This document shows, one piece after another, positions 34,771 to 49,219 of a stretch of 64,000 nt of DNA (its first letter is position 1; the number at the start of each line of letters is the position of its first letter). The notes under the pieces were generated by a model, which saw only the letters and a program-made list of their open reading frames with translations, searched no databases and had not been told where the DNA came from. This stretch comes from Toxoplasma gondii ME49 (Eukaryota; Apicomplexa; Conoidasida; Eucoccidiorida; Sarcocystidae): assembly GCF_000006565.2 (NCBI RefSeq), contig NC_031479.1, positions 4,304,289-4,368,288 of the forward strand. Reading direction: 5' to 3'. The position numbers and the translations under genes are program-made.

Positions 34771-37700
34771 TTAGGAACAGAACGCATGTGGTACGATTCC
34801 GAGCACACCGTCTACGAGCGACCAGGCCTCGCGAGGGACGCAGGACGAGAGAGAAACCCAGAGGCCCATCAAAAGCTCGTAAAAAACAAAAGCTGAATGG
34901 AGACGAAGAAACGCACAGCAGAAGGCAAGACACTCGGACAAAGGCGGGGAATTCGAGAGCAACTGGACATCAGGGTCCAGCCTTGAATTTTTCCTACGAA
35001 GAGCCTCGACCTCTTGCACATGTGTCTGGAACATGAGAGCCGTGCAACGTTCTTGGCTTACCGCCACGAGGGCCTGGACGAAGAGCTTCCCTTTGAGCAG
35101 AGCCCCGGCGTCCTCGACATCGCGAAGCCGTGCATGGCGAATCACATCGAGCTTGCTGTGTCTGCCTCCCCAGTCTCTGTCTCGCAGGAGCGTCGTGAAC
35201 ACCACTTCCGCCAGGCAGCTCGGCAAGTCGTGAGCACCTTCTCGGAGTTCGTCGATCTTCTCCTGCTTCACCCTCTCAAATGCGCCGAGGTCGAGAAAGT
35301 CCCCGCATGCGTCTTTCCATGGGTTGCGACACGCAAAGACTTGTGGCAGGGGCGGAACAGCCGTCGCCGGAGACTCGCGACCTGCGTCGCCTTCGGGGGG
35401 TGCTCTCCCGGCCACAGGCGAGCCTGGAGAACCAGCCATCAGGCCCTTCACAATCAGCTCGACAAGGACGGGGATAACAGCAGAGACGCCTTCCACGTGG
35501 ATCTGCGGCAACGACAGAGAGGAAGGAAGCCGCGGGGAAGCGGCAATCAAACGTCTACTCAAGTCTAGGAAAAGGAGAGACAAACAGACAAAGACGCGCG
35601 ACAGAGAGGGTAGGAAAAAGTGGACAGGCGGAACACCGGAACGCGGGACCTGGAAGGGAGAAACAGGGAGAGGGGACAGGTCATTGTGACTCAAACACTG
35701 TGGAGAAAAACAACGGTTACAGACCCCGACACACACACACACAGAGGCACATGTCAATGCCCCTGAAATCATAAAAGGTTTTCATCTAAACAACGATATA
35801 CGTGCATGTATCGCATGCAGAGTGAGACGCCTGTTGGGTGACGGGGACGTTTATAGATACAGGAATTGAAATTTTAAACCATATAAAATAGTCGTTTATT
35901 TAGCTTGGATAAAAGGGAGACGACTTCGCTTTGGCTGGTTTTCTTGTGAAATTCACACAGACACACATGACACACGGAAAAACTTCTCTGGAGCGCAGAC
36001 AGGCCCGCCGAAGACCGGAGAGACAGGAAACAGAAAACGCGCCAACGAGAGCGAAGGCGAGGCGATCAAGAGGAGACAGCAGGCACCATATCGGGAGCAA
36101 GGGTATCGAGAGGAGAAGTGCCTGAAGACACGGAGCAGCCAAACGAAAGCGAGGTCGCAGACGACATTTTGTAGGGAGACGACAGACTTACCTCGACAGT
36201 CGACATGTACTGGTCGGCCTCGATTGAAAAGGCAATTTCTGCCATGGAAGCATACACTGTCACCTGAGGCCGCAAAGGAAAGCACATGAGAAAAAACGGG
36301 AAAAAAAAGATCAAGGATTACCACACAGCGCAGGGGGACGTCAAAGACAGAAACCGGTCTCTCAGACGGCTCCAAACGCAGCGACGAAAAATCCCTGTTC
36401 TCCACGGTGCCACAAGAGTACACACATCTGTTCTTTCTGCAACGCTTGAGTCTCTGTGAAAGAGATCCGCGATCCAGGACTGAATACCTTAAGCGGAATA
36501 TACACACTTTAGTCCCTAGAAGAGTCCTGAGGGTGCCTCTTGTTCTTTTCGACCCAGGCAACGAAGCTCTTTTAGACTAGTGTACACACCGTTATCCTGG
36601 ATTGATTAAGACAAGTAAAAGTGGTGGACTTTAAAACATCCTACGGCGCACACACATGTGGATAACGAAACCTGAGACCCATGCTGACGACCTGTCAATG
36701 CCGCCTTTTGCGGCGGTTCCTCTACTGCGTTTCCGTCCTGTCCACTGTTGTTCTCGTCTCTCTTCTCTTCCTCTCTCTCCCTGTGGGCCACCTACCTCGT
36801 GGAGCATTTCCTTGACCGTCGCGACGTACAAACCCATGAGGCTGACGACGGCTTCTCGATATCTCGTCGGGGAGATGGCAGTGTCTCTCAAGGGCGGCTC
36901 GCCTCCAGTTCTTCCCTTGGCTCCTCCCATCTTTGTCTCGGCCTGCGTCGCCTGCTCGTCCTCTCTTAGCAAGGAGAGAGAGGGCACCGCGTAGTTCAGA
37001 AGCAGCGTGACGGACGCCCGAGGCGGATTCTGTTCCGGTGTGCGGTAGGGCAGGTGAAACAACTCGCAGTGACCTGAACAGGAGAGACCCGTACTCTCCT
37101 CCCCGTCTTCAAAAGCCAACAGTCGCGGCACCTGCCGAGAAGAAAACAGCACTCGCTCTTCTTCTTCTGAGAGGGAAGAGGCGTCCGCCCCGCTGCGAGC
37201 CGGGCCGCGGCTGTTGGGCTCCACTGTCTCCGCGCCACCGGCCTCCGCCTCGGGCTCGTCCGCGGCTCGTCCGCCGCCGCCCCGCGCCTGCCCAAAGCGA
37301 TCCACCGCGTTGTCGCCCAAATGGTGGTCGACGTGGGCAGGCGTCTCGGGAACAAACAAGGACGCCGGCGGGAGAGAGAAGCCAGTCCGCCGAGCGAGAA
37401 GAAGCGCCCGTTCAGGCGGCAAAGACACGAGCGCCGACCAGGCGGCGTCTTGCGTCGCGTCCAGCGGATTGATTGCAAACGGAATGCCGAAAAAGGAAGA
37501 CACCAACGTGCACAGCGGCACCACGAGTGGAGAAGATATCTGAAGACAGAAACACAGGACGTCCTTTCTCTCTACAAAGCGGGGCACCACAGACAATGCG
37601 TCGCTCAAAGGCATTGACCCAGCGCAGGGGGGACGGGGGAGAAGGTTGCTTGGAGAAGACGACCACGGAGTGCGCAGTGTTTTCGGAGAAGAAACGCTGG

Positions 37701-40700
37701 ATAAATTGTACGTTTTTGAACACAGAGACAGGGAAAAGGTTCTAGCAAACCGATGGGTTTTCCTACAGGAGGCACACCCGTCACACGCAGCATCACCGAG
37801 CCACACACACACACACCAAGGCATGTCTGCTGCAAAACATTCATAGCGACTCGCCATCAGTTCTTCTGTCGCCGATAAATCTTCTGTCCCTCGTTTTTCC
37901 CTCTCTCTCTTGCTTCTGCCGCTCGTGCTCTTCCCCGCTGTGTGGCCTCCGTTGTGCGCGTACCATGAGGATGAGGTTGTCGGGTGTTAGCTGGTCCAAG
38001 TAATGCTCCAGGGACTGTTTTCCGACGTCCTCGAGGAGCCACTGTTCGGTGAACACTCGCGCCGGAGAAAGGATTTCTTGCAAGTCTGCAGCAAGATAAG
38101 CGACTTCTTCTTGCGGCGAAAAGTTTGTTCCTGCCTGGCCAGGTGAAGAGGAGGGAAGGGACGACTGTAGCAGCGAGGACGGAAGCAGAGCTGGAATCGT
38201 CCCGAGGGCTCCAGGCAGCGGCGGCCGCGGCGGCAGCGGGGGCACATGGGCGTCGAAGGCGAGACGGTACATGCGCATGCGGCTCTCGACAAAGGCGCGA
38301 TCCAGGACCGACTCGCGAATGAATCTGAAAATGAAAAGGACTCAAAGAACGTGCAAAGTCAAAAAAGCGACGAAAAACGCCAGACACACACCACAGACGC
38401 TTGAAAAAAAACATTCCAGAAAACGACAACACCCCCTTCGACCCACCCCTAGTCCCACATACAAACATATAAATACACCTGTACATACGTATACACACAT
38501 TTGTATTTACATATATATATATATATATACATATATACATACATTTATCGAAATATAAATATATATATCTAGATATGTCTTTGTAAATATGTGCAAATGC
38601 CGATCTGCTGTATCTTGTTTGAAGGTGTGGAGGTGGAGTCACGTACGAGAAGCTGCAAGACGCACCTTAGATAGGAGAAGAGAGAAGAGCCGATCAGCAT
38701 GATGGCCGTGTGATTCATGTTGAAGTCTTTGAGTTCCACGGAGGCGCGAAGAGTCGAGTAGCAGCGGCTTTCTTCGGCCTCAACGTCGATCGACTCTGCA
38801 AGGCCTTGTTTCCGCAGGTGTGCGACCAGCGAGCCGGGTCCTTCTGAACCGAGGACATCGACGACGTATCTGCGAGAGGGGATGACAACCAGCACACGCA
38901 GAGACACCCGGACCAAACTGAGAGTGAGAAACGCGAAGTATTGGATGTCTAAACTTGAGACAGAGAGCTAGAGTAGAAAGACCTGATTCGCACGAAGACA
39001 GGGATCCTCTCAGCGAAGAAACGAGAAAGACGTGAGGATCTGACCGAAGCCTTCAGTTAAACAAGCTCTGTCGTTCCAGGAACGCCAGTCAAAACCAAGA
39101 GAAGCGCGTCCCCTAGACCACCCAGGAACCTTCACTGTTAGAGAAAAACAGCGTGAATGCTTGTCATTCACAAGGAGACAAAAAAGAGAAGAAAAGGAGA
39201 ACCCAAAAATGTGGGCTCCTCAGAAGCGACAGAAAAGACTAGGAGACCAGAACTGCAAGCCTTGCGAGGGCTCCCAACTCACTTGGCGTCGAACACAGTC
39301 CACTTTGGATGGGGTTTCTCAAACACAAAAACAAAGTCAACGCTGTGCTCGTTCTCCGTCGCAGGCTCCAACAGAATTTCTTTTCGCAGGTCGCAGTGTC
39401 TCGCTACAGGCACCTCCGTCGGGTCGTCTCGCTTGCGAGCACCGTCGTCTGTCTCCTTTGTCTTTGCAGAGTCGTCAGCGACCGCACACGACGTTTGCCC
39501 TGTCGCTTCTGCGCTTGAACCACAGCGAGAGTCGCTGGTCTCTGCACGCCTCTCTTCGCTGCCGTTCCTCCCTGCTGCTGTCTCTCCTGGTCCCCTCCGT
39601 GTCTCTCTGTCTCCTTCGCCCTGCGAGGGCCTTTCTCGAGCCGGGCCACAGGCGACTTGAGCTACGCGCGAGGGTTGGAAGAAGGTGCCAGAGGAGTCTC
39701 TGTTCCTGTCTCCTTCTTCCAGGACGCCGGCACTCTCTTCAGGTCCCTCGCTGGCTCTGCCGGTCCCCCGTCGCTGACACTTCTCCGCTCGGTCTCTCTT
39801 GTTGCCGCGTCTGCTGTGCGCGGTCGCCCGCATCGAGGCCTCCAGTTCTTGGTGGGCAAAAGCTTCGGCCTCTTGCGCTGAAGCGAAGAAAGGCGTCTCG
39901 GCGTCGGCTTTGCAAGTGAAGGCATGTTCGAGGGCGGGATTGGAAGGCAAAGGGTCGAACAGACGCTGAATCTGGTCAGTGAGCCTGTCTAGGTCTCGCT
40001 GCGACCCCGGCGTCGACACGACGAGTTTGAACGCATTCGCGACGTAGAAACGTTTGTGCCATTCCCACACCAAAGACGGAATGTCTTCGTTCTTCAGCCA
40101 CACATTCACATGCTGGAACATCGGCAGAGACACCCGCTCGAACACCGGATCCTTCGCTTCTCGGCCCGAACCGGCTCCGCGTCCGCTGCCCTCCACAGCC
40201 GTTCGCGCCGCCGCCTCTTGCTGGTGGTGCAGCAGCAAAAAAATCAAGTCCGTCGAACCCACGTGGAACCGCGAAGTCTTGTGAGCTGGGTTGAACTGCA
40301 GGGCGCGCAACGGACAGAGGCGAGAAACACGCGAACTCCGCATTTACTCTCTCAGCCGCGCGAACGGTGGACAAGGCATGCCGACCGACGGCGACAAACT
40401 GCGAAAGAATGCCTGGAATGGGGGCAGAGTGTACATGTGAGGAGCCACAGACGGACAGAATGAAGTCGAATCAGGAGAAACATGCCAGTACTGGTTCCCG
40501 TTCATTCACAAGGCGTGCAGGTCGGAATCCTGAAAAGGACCCCAGCTCAGACGCACGATTCTTGACGACTGCCATCCACCACACCGTCCCACACCAAGGA
40601 AAAGAGGTCAGATAAGCTTGGCAGATTTTTGTGCTTCAACCGCTGACAAACGTCATCCTCAAGCTGTCTGTACATCTTGTATACGAATGCCCCTGCAACT

Positions 40701-43305
40701 ATGAGATGAGAACAGACGATGACGAGGAGCTACCGCTTGACAGACACCACGTCCAACCAACCAACCACACAACCACAGACAAAAACAAATACGTCAAAGT
40801 TCAGAGGGGTGGAGAAAACAAACAGACAAAAGAGAGAAATTCAATCCCACCGTGCACCCGAAGGGGACAAACGGAACGCATACATCCGAATATATATATA
40901 TATATATATTTGGACGTATCGATACAAGCGTCTGTAGGAAACCCAGTGCATGTAAACCGACATGTCTTTTTGCATCTATCTATCTACTTAAAAGTATCTG
41001 GTGTATATCTGTCTACCTGCCTGTGTTACCTATCCCTACTCATCTCTCTACATAGACAGAGGGAAATAGATCGATGCAAGACGCATATACGATTACATCA
41101 GTCGATAGCTCGATACACACATGTGTATCGATAGCTAGATAGATACAGAGAAGTAGAGAGATGCATGCAAACATACACACAGATGCGTGAGGAGATAGAC
41201 AGAAACATGTAGACAGACACATAAAGACAGATACCTATAGACAGATACATAGAGGTGGATTCCTACAAACCGCTAGAGGGGCAGACATAGCCCCAGGCAG
41301 AGAGACTTGGCAGAAGTTCAAAGTGGGGAGTTTTCTGCTCACCACGTGGTTTTTGAGGATTGAAGCTTTGCGCCAGTAGGGTTCGCTTTTTCGTTTCTGC
41401 ACTTGCTTTTGCTGCTGCTGCAGAAGTTGAACGACGCCAACGCCGACGCTCGCGTCCGTGATGTTCGGATGCAGAAGAATGTGCTTCAGTTCGGCGAGAG
41501 AGGCAGCGAGCGCAGGAGTCGGCAGCGAGTACGAAAGAGCAGAGGCGAATTCTCCTGTGGAGAAGTGTAGTGGCTCTGCGGCGTCATGGGCGAACAAGAA
41601 CGCATCCAACGATGGAAACATCCCCCCTGACTCGCTGTCAGAGGACGGCTCTTCGCGTCCCTGCTCCTGCTCTGGATCTCTCCCGCCCTCTCCGCGCCGG
41701 TTCCGAGACTCCGCGCGGCGACCCAAACTCTTTTGCTCGCTCCCCACTCCACCTGCGAGCGACGCCGCAGACAACGCCGAAGACACCGGAACGTAGTTGT
41801 TGAAAATCAGATGTCCGGACAGCGTGGCGAGGCCAGGCAAGTGAGCAGGGTCGTGGAGAAAGCCGCCCGCGACAGAGAGCGATACGTGTGAAGGCGCCGA
41901 CCGCAGCTGCAGCGGATCCACGAGGATAAGGATTTCCATCCCATTCGCGAGTCTGAAAAAGAGGAACAATGGAGACGCGAGTCGAAAAAAGGAGGAAAAG
42001 ACGAAAGTGAATGTGACGTCAAATCCGCACCCACGATCCCGAGTCGGTGGCGGTCCCAGATCCAGAGACACAGCGGAGACATCACAAAAAACGGTTTCCA
42101 CTCGAAATTGGAAAGCGAAAGAAGGAATAGACCTACTCGACAAGTCGAATCCGGTTTGTGTCCCGATCTGTGTTTCCACCTTCTTGACCTGAGCTGCATT
42201 TTCTTCGCTGCGTTTTCTTCGCTGCGTTTTCTCCGCTGGGTTCTCGCATCTTTTTCAGCTCTGAGCAGAGTCCTTACCTGACGAAGCGACGAAATCTGTG
42301 GTCACTTCTCGGAGCTGGAATTTCATTTCCTTCGAGGACGAAGGGAGCGCGGAGCGAGTGCGTATGGACAGGGTCTCCGTTCTCGCGTTGTCTCTGAGCC
42401 CCAGCGCCGAAGCTGTCTCCCGGCGGAACGCTCGAGCCTGTCTCCGCCGGCCCTCGCGCCTGCGGGTATCTCCACTCCCTGCGCTGTGTCTCCCAGTCGT
42501 CTGGATCTGCCACTGCACTTTTTCGTCGGTTCGTTGAGCTCTGTGCCTCCACGTCGTCGCGCAGCAGTTGCGCCGCCTCGGCGAGAAACAGCCTGTCGAA
42601 GGAACGCAGAACGTCGACGGGAGCAACGCCAGGCGATCCGGAGAGCAAGTGAACCAACAGGCCTAAAACCACGAGAGAGGAGGAGCGCTTGAGGAGCGGC
42701 CGCGGAGGCACAGAGACGCCTGGTCTTCCAGGAGAAGGCGACGGAGGAGAGGGCGACGCGAGAGCAGCGAGAGAAGGGACTAGCGCGAGTGTATCGACAA
42801 GCGCCATCTCCAGACGCGAAAACAGCGAGAAAAGAGGAGAAGCAGATTTTGCCCGAAGAGCCACCGCTTCGGGGATTGATCTACGCAGACAGCCGCGTGC
42901 CTGTGCATCGGACGCAGGACCGCCGAAGAGGTCCGAGGCTGGGTTCGAGGCGCGAGAGGAGATTTCAGTCGAGAAGACGAGCGGCGCCTTCCTTGACGAA
43001 GGTGCCCCACGACTCAACGGCGAAGAAGAGGAGGAGGCTGAGACGACTAGAGGGCAGAAGACACAGTAGGCCGAGAGCAGCGAGAGGAGTCGGGAGACGA
43101 ACCTGAGGGCGAGCAAGGAGACGAAGCGTAGGTGACAGTGGTCAGCCTCGACGCTCCTGCAGACAGGGACATCCTTCCATGCACCGCGAAACATGGGCCA
43201 TAGAGAGACGCCTGTAACTGTGCCGATGACGAGAACCACGAGCACTCGCCCGCTGGCGAGGGGAGAGACCCCCGCCAGCGGTGTCTTTCTTTCCGCAAGA
43301 AACAT
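34771..43305 (-). CDS. M16 (insulysin/toxolysin-like) metalloprotease family protein, apparently inactive
   Basis: Eight exons close in phase: 43305-42278, 41952-41343, 40295-39283, 38869-38666, 38324-37964, 37539-36796, 36263-36192 and 35502-34771, giving 1587 residues. A hydrophobic stretch, RVLVVLVIGTVTGVSLW, near residue 20 and a second near residues 60-90 suggest a signal sequence or anchor. M16 homology starts at LANGMEILILVDP and runs through LPMFQHVNVWLKNEDIPSLV, VLGSEGPGSLVAHLRKQGLA (typical HEGPGSLL region), RMYRLAFDA, YASMAEIAFSIEADQYM and EGVSAVIPVLVELIVKGLMA, so both halves of an insulin-degrading-enzyme fold are present. Where active enzymes have HxxEH, this protein reads T386-L-S-G-H390, so the zinc ligand and catalytic Glu are missing. 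Large Ser/Glu-rich insertions interrupt the fold. Coccidia encode several secreted M16 proteins called toxolysins; which one this is cannot be settled here. The start could lie further upstream. Confidence 0.85.
38508..38570. repeat. TA-rich microsatellite in an intron of the M16-family gene
   Basis: TA and TACA repeats lie in the intron between the exons ending at 38666 and starting at 38324. Confidence 0.85.
40575..41330. repeat. Low-complexity intron of the M16-family gene
   Basis: The intron between 41342 and 40296 contains a short (TA)n run near 40890-40912 and a long section (about 40960-41250) rich in degenerate GATA, CTAT and ACAGA tetramers. No coding sequence is seen. Confidence 0.7.
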
Positions 43306-46300
43306 ATCACCTCGCGAAAGGCATGACGGCGATGCTTCGAGACCTAGGAGGCAGAGAAGTCGTGGAGGAAAGAGCCGAGGAAAATCGCATTTTACTGTGG
43401 TTTCCTGGCACCATCGACACACGTCGCTCTGTGCATGTGTGCTCCGATCACATGCGAATCTCCGACAGCGCGCCTGAGGAAGTCTTTCCCGCTCTTCAAG
43501 CGCGCGCCACCTCTCACAGCTTTGACTGCAGCGGAACGGAGTGAAAAGGAGAAACTCTTGGTTGGAACTTTCTGGCGGGGCTGGCAGTGCGACCGACGTT
43601 GCTTGCACATGGCCGGCGCCGAAACCCAGGAGGGGCCTGAGAGCAGGACGGCGGCAAAAACCGGCACCAACGGCTCTTTGCAGAGGCGAGAAAGCAAGGG
43701 AAGGACACCCGTATCCGATTCCTAAAGTTCATTTCCAGTTCGGCAGGCGCCTTTCCACTCAGTTCCGTCGGAATCTCCTCTGTGGAACGCTGCCGTCGCG
43801 CTGGGAACAGATGCCGCTGTCTCGCGCAAACTCGGCAAAAGAAGCGCCTTTTCGGTTTAGCGGGCGAGAGATTTTGCGTTGTTGTCTGCATTCCAACTCG
43901 GTTCGCTGACATCCAGCTACTCAGCAGGTGCCAGACCTGGTTGCCACACAAGCCTTTTGTTTAAAAACACACATAAAGCGGAAAAACGACCCCGAACGCG
44001 GTAGAGTACAGAAATTTGGGCGAGACCGAGCAGATCTCGCCACATGGCACAGCATGCGGGCGCTCTCCGATTTTAGACAGGAAAGAACCGCTTCGACCCT
44101 CTTGCTCTTCTGTCAGATCTCGGCGGAGTGAAAACGGTGTGTGACAAAGTGTCGAGGACTCAGAATGGCCCTTTTCTGCGTGACTGAGACACTGCACAAG
44201 GTCGCAGATTCCGGTTTCTCTCGCAGGCTTGTGGGGAGCTGTTGTGGATGCCGCGTTCCGCGGAACTGTTTCATCACGACGCAGAAACAACAAACGGCAA
44301 ACAGAGACTCCGCAACCTTGGCGCCGTGAGAGTGTCTACGCGAAACACACTGCGCTGATGCACTCACGAACTTAGGCAACCATGCTGCGGGAGGGTTGGC
44401 GTCGCTCTGTGAGGTCATCGCTGAAGATTCTTGTCTCAAACGTGGCGGACACTGGAGCATTTTTGCGCATCGTGGGATACACTCGAACTGCACAGCGAAA
44501 TCGTGGCTCTTCAGCGTTTCGACCGCTCCACTTCGACATTCGCATGTGGACAGATACACCTGCGAACGTCCATACCTGTTTGTGGAGTCTCAACGAAGCC
44601 GAAAACTTACAGCATATATGTAACTGTGTGTATATATGTATATATATACATGTATTTATACAGCCGAGTCTCATCTTAGAGGCACCGATGGAGTAACGTA
44701 GTCAAGTGTCTTTCAGTGGGAAGGACGATGCTCATTGGTTTTGTTTGCTACAGCGCTTGAGTTACACTCAGGAGTCTTAGCGTCAGCAGTATAGCTGCAG
44801 AATGGACTTCTCGTTCCGTCGCTGGTGCGTGAGCAGTTTCTGCTAGCAGCTATTTTTAATGTATTCTTTTAATGCTTCGGTTGCTGTTGGATACCACGAT
44901 GATTCGCTGTTTTCGTCGTGCGCAACGCTTTAAACGGGATACCCTTTTGAACACAAACGCAAGGTGGAAACGAGGCATGCCACGTGCACACTCGTGTTGC
45001 CTCTGCCTGTCTTTTCGGTCAGACCGAACAATCAGTGATTGTTTCCACGCGACAGGATTCTGAAAGTGCCTTTCAGCCTGACGAAAGTGGACTACCCGAA
45101 GGCAGACATGCACAGAGTTTTCACAGCGCTGCTGCGAACGCGACAGAACAGTTAGGCAAACAAGCCGTGCTCCTTTTTTCTTAAACATTCCATTCCAGTC
45201 GATCTTAACGAAGTACAGCAGTTCGGGTGATATAGGAAGCACAGTCCACGTATTCCAAGTGACTGCGGCAAGTTGAGCACCAGAAGGTGACACACAACAG
45301 AAACATTGCTATTGCTTTCATGTAACCTGAGAGAGGGGGGTTCAAAACGTCACAGTGTAACCAGGTCATGCGAAGACCCTGCATGTCAGAACTGCATCTC
45401 AGCACGCACGCACTGAGTCGCAGAAATCTTCAAAAGGCCCGCCAGAGCCTGCTGGGCAGCTTCGTCACAGATCAGTTCAGCTGAAACACCAGACCGGAAC
45501 GCCTTGTTTTGATGATGCTCTAAATTGCCGTCAACAACTTTGGATGGAGCAGCAAGGAAAAACTTGCACAGTTTTACTGGACGACTGCAACGCCAACATC
45601 ATTGGACACAACGACCATACCGTGTTTCCGCCATGCGTAGTCCTTTTCACCCAGATGTGAGGCACGACTGTACTGTCTGGGATAGATCGAGGAACAGGCC
45701 GTTCGCAGAGGCTCGTGATTTCTGTCAGAGTTGCGGCAGCCGGGAAAGCGCACTCTATCTCCCCGACTGATATGACTTGAGTTCCTGCGAGTGTATGCCC
45801 CTTTTAACGAAAACGAAGAGCGTTATCGGATCCCCCTTGACACTCGCAGACTCGTATTTGTGTCAATCACCCGATCGTCCCGTCTGTAGCAGGTAATAGG
45901 CACTGACGGTTCTAGTCCGTTCGGAAGACAATCGCCACCCCAAACAGTTTGTGGACTGCGATTGCAATGGATTACAGACGGCCACAGGCAAAAACACAAA
46001 AGCGGAGACGCATAAGTGAAAAGAGCAAAAAATAACGTGAGTAGAATTAGTTGCGTTGAAAACACCTTCAGTCAGTTTGTCCCGAGATACACACCTTCGG
46101 TCCAGCCTCCCCACGTTGGTGGGAGACAGCCACAGCCACCACTTAGACAATTCAGAAAGTGACCGTGGCATACACGTAACTTGTGCAGAAGACGATTTCT
46201 CCGTCACATCGGCATCTGTTACTCAAGGTGAAAAGAGTGACACGCTCTGGCCGCCTTTTATTGCGCTGATCGTTCTTGTGCTCTAGAAGTCTCAAGGATG

Positions 46301-49219
46301 CGAGAAGGATCGGCGGAATGAGGCAAACATTAAGTCGGGAGAGGAAGGAGCCGAGCAAACAGCACAGTGTGGGACCCAACCAGCTATTCGGTCACTATTT
46401 CAGAAGCAGCGGCTGCAATGATTAAAGGAAACAGGTGCGCGAAGCCTCCTGTGGGTCACGTTCTACGACGTCCAGTATCTCTATCCTAGGTACCCTTGTC
46501 TGAGCACAGCACAGGAAGTAGATCTCAAGGGCATTTGATTATCGAATCTAAGAACTACTGTGGCAGCTCATTTTCAGGAACGCTCAATACATGTCTGCGC
46601 TAGTCGCTCTCGATCCCCAAATTTGCCACCTAGATGTACGCAGCACGGTGAAACCAATGAGAGGCTGTTGATGGATAACGTATGTCAAAGCGAAGAAGTT
46701 GTCGAAGACACTGTTAGACATGATGAAGGTCGCCACCTTACGTCGCCGCTACGCGTTTGTCAGAGACAAGCGTCCCAGAAAACAATTGCTGCGGGAGTCA
46801 CACGAGTTAGAAGCGACCGTGCTGGTCAGTTCCACAAACATTCTCTCAGGCTCATGAAACCGTATCGAAAAGAATAACTTCTTTGCGTTCAGTTCGCGTG
46901 AAACAAAATCTGGACTGCCCTACGCTTTCAATTCTGTGCGTGCGTTCAAGACACTGCGCGAGACCTCTTAGAAGATGACCCTCAGATATGCTATTCGGTG
47001 TTGTCATGTAGCAGTCGAAGAATTTCGTCATTGCCTCCGTATCCGTTCATGCCCTTAGCTCTGTCTGACAGCCCGCTTGTTCACATTCCTCTACTTTCAC
47101 GATTGCTGGTGACCGGGCACTGCCAACTCTCCTCTACTGGGGGAGGAAAACGCGATGCTGACTCTACGCGACTTTGCCTTGATCGCCTGTGTCAACGGCT
47201 GTTGAAAGGGATCCCTAACTTCGTCTAACCGCATGAGTTCCTTTCGGCGAGAATGAGAATCGCCACGCCACGAAGACCGACTTTCGTCAAGTGACGTTTG
47301 AGCTGCTTGTCATCTTGGGAGGCTTCACACCGTTAAGTTCGTGGACGAAAGGCAAAAGAAAGAAGTCATGAACCGGACAGTGCACATTCTATCTCGAGAA
47401 CAGGGTGGTCTTCACGCCATTGTGTGCGTACGTTTGTTCTTCTAGATCTAATGCGAGTGCCGTGCATCTCAGTTCTTTACCAGACTCTAGGGTATTTGCT
47501 CCTCTACACGTAGGATCCTTTGCTTAGGATGCTGTTCGCCCTCGACATTCGGTTCCGTTGTTCGTCTACTTCTTTCCTCGCTGAGAAACGCTGACCTGTG
47601 GGATTCCAGCGCCTTTGAGATTAAACAACAAGAGAGGGAAGACGTCTGTGGAGAGTTGGAGGCTCTGCGACCTCTCCCGTCTACCAACCGTCTCAGGCTA
47701 CGTTGGCAAAAAATCAGAGACGAAGTACCGACACCTGAGCTTTGCGAATTGGCCGAGCCACCGTCCACTTCGCCTGTGTGGTCGTAACATAAAATCTCCA
47801 ACTGGTTTCTGCAAGTTGGGCCCACTAGGAATCCCGGATGCCGGAATTCAACAGCTTACGAAAAGCGGCGTTTAACAGGTGGATGACTGCGACATTCGTA
47901 CTCGCAGCCTTAAAAACAACTCAACACACGTTGGTACGGTCAGTGAATCATCGAACTGGGAGTGAAAGTGGGAGCGCTGGGAACGACAGTTTCTGGGCTT
48001 TCCCTCGAGAGAGTTGTCAGAGAAAAGAACCTGGAAAACGTCTTTAGCCTCTTGCGTCGTGGGCGACGATCAGCTTCCTGGCGCGTTTGCGTTTTCCTGG
48101 ACAAAGGCAACTGAAACGCGTGCATGCAAAGTTTTACATCGTTCCGCCTTTCGGTGCCCGTCTTCGTCTCGGGGAATCCGTGACGCCTTTCCTCATTTCT
48201 CTGTTCTTCCTCGTTACCCTGTCTGGGCGTTTTCTTCGAGCGACGAAAGTCTTATCGACTGCGAGTCGAATTCCGCCGAAAGAAATGACGACGTGTTCCA
48301 CGTTCTTTGCCTCCTCTGTGGCCGGTGTCGCGGAAGGGTCTGCAGTTGGTGAAGAGCAGATTCGCTGACGGCAAATTTACTGTGGCGCATTTCCGTGGGT
48401 TCCCAGTTTGTTTCTTTCCTTTACCTCTGTGCAATTTTCTATCATTTCGGCGGAAACAGGAGATCCTGGAAACTGCGTTGCCTAACCCCCCTCTTCTCCC
48501 TCTGTACACAGGTACCATGCGTGTCAGGCCCTCCGTGTCTGGGCATCAGTTTGTCGCCGTCGGGCTGTCTCTTTCGTTTTCCTAAACTTCTGTTTTCTTT
48601 TTCTCTCTTGGACCTTAATCTTTTCCCCCACACCCTCTGGAAAGTTTGGAGGAAAAAAGAGCCGGACGTTCTCCCAGACGCTCTCGTCTCTGGGTATACA
48701 CCCGACTGTTTTCGATCGCTTCAAACGCGCAGTCTCCAGAAGCCGCCCATCTCTTGCCCACTTGACGCGAGCGACTCTTTCTCCCCTTTTCAAGTCCTGG
48801 AATCCCCGGCTTTCGTCGTTTCTCCGTAAAAGTCCACGAAACATCTTCAAAACATCGCGGCGGGCAATCTCACTCCTTCAGCAGCGTTCATCCCCCTCTT
48901 TTTTATTCTTTCTCGCTGCTTTCTGCCGAGTTCCACTTCTTCCTCACTCTCCGCTCCTCACCTGTCTCTTCTGAGTTCTCTCTTCCCTGCTCTCTCCCCC
49001 GCATCTACCACTCCCTTCCTCGCCTGCTTTGTCTCCCCTCGCTTTCCCCGTCCCCGCGCTCTCTTTCCTCATTTTCTTGTCCTTTTCTTTTTCGTTTCGT
49101 TCCTTCTCTTTCCCTCTCCGTCTCGTCTTCCTCTCGATCCTTCTCCTCCATTTCGCCTTCGTTCAGTTCCTCCTTTCGGCTTCCACTTTTCTTCTCCTCC
49201 TCCCCTCCGTAGTTTCACC
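43306..49219. other. Gene-poor stretch between divergent genes
   Basis: The M16-family gene (minus) and the SF1 gene (plus) diverge from this region. The left end should hold the promoter and leader of the M16-family gene, and a TGCATGC word at 48120-48126 may belong to the SF1 promoter. From about 48880 to 49215 the plus strand is C/T-rich, as expected for the SF1 leader. A small TA-rich run lies near 44626-44652. No gene was recognised between 43700 and 48000. Confidence 0.45.
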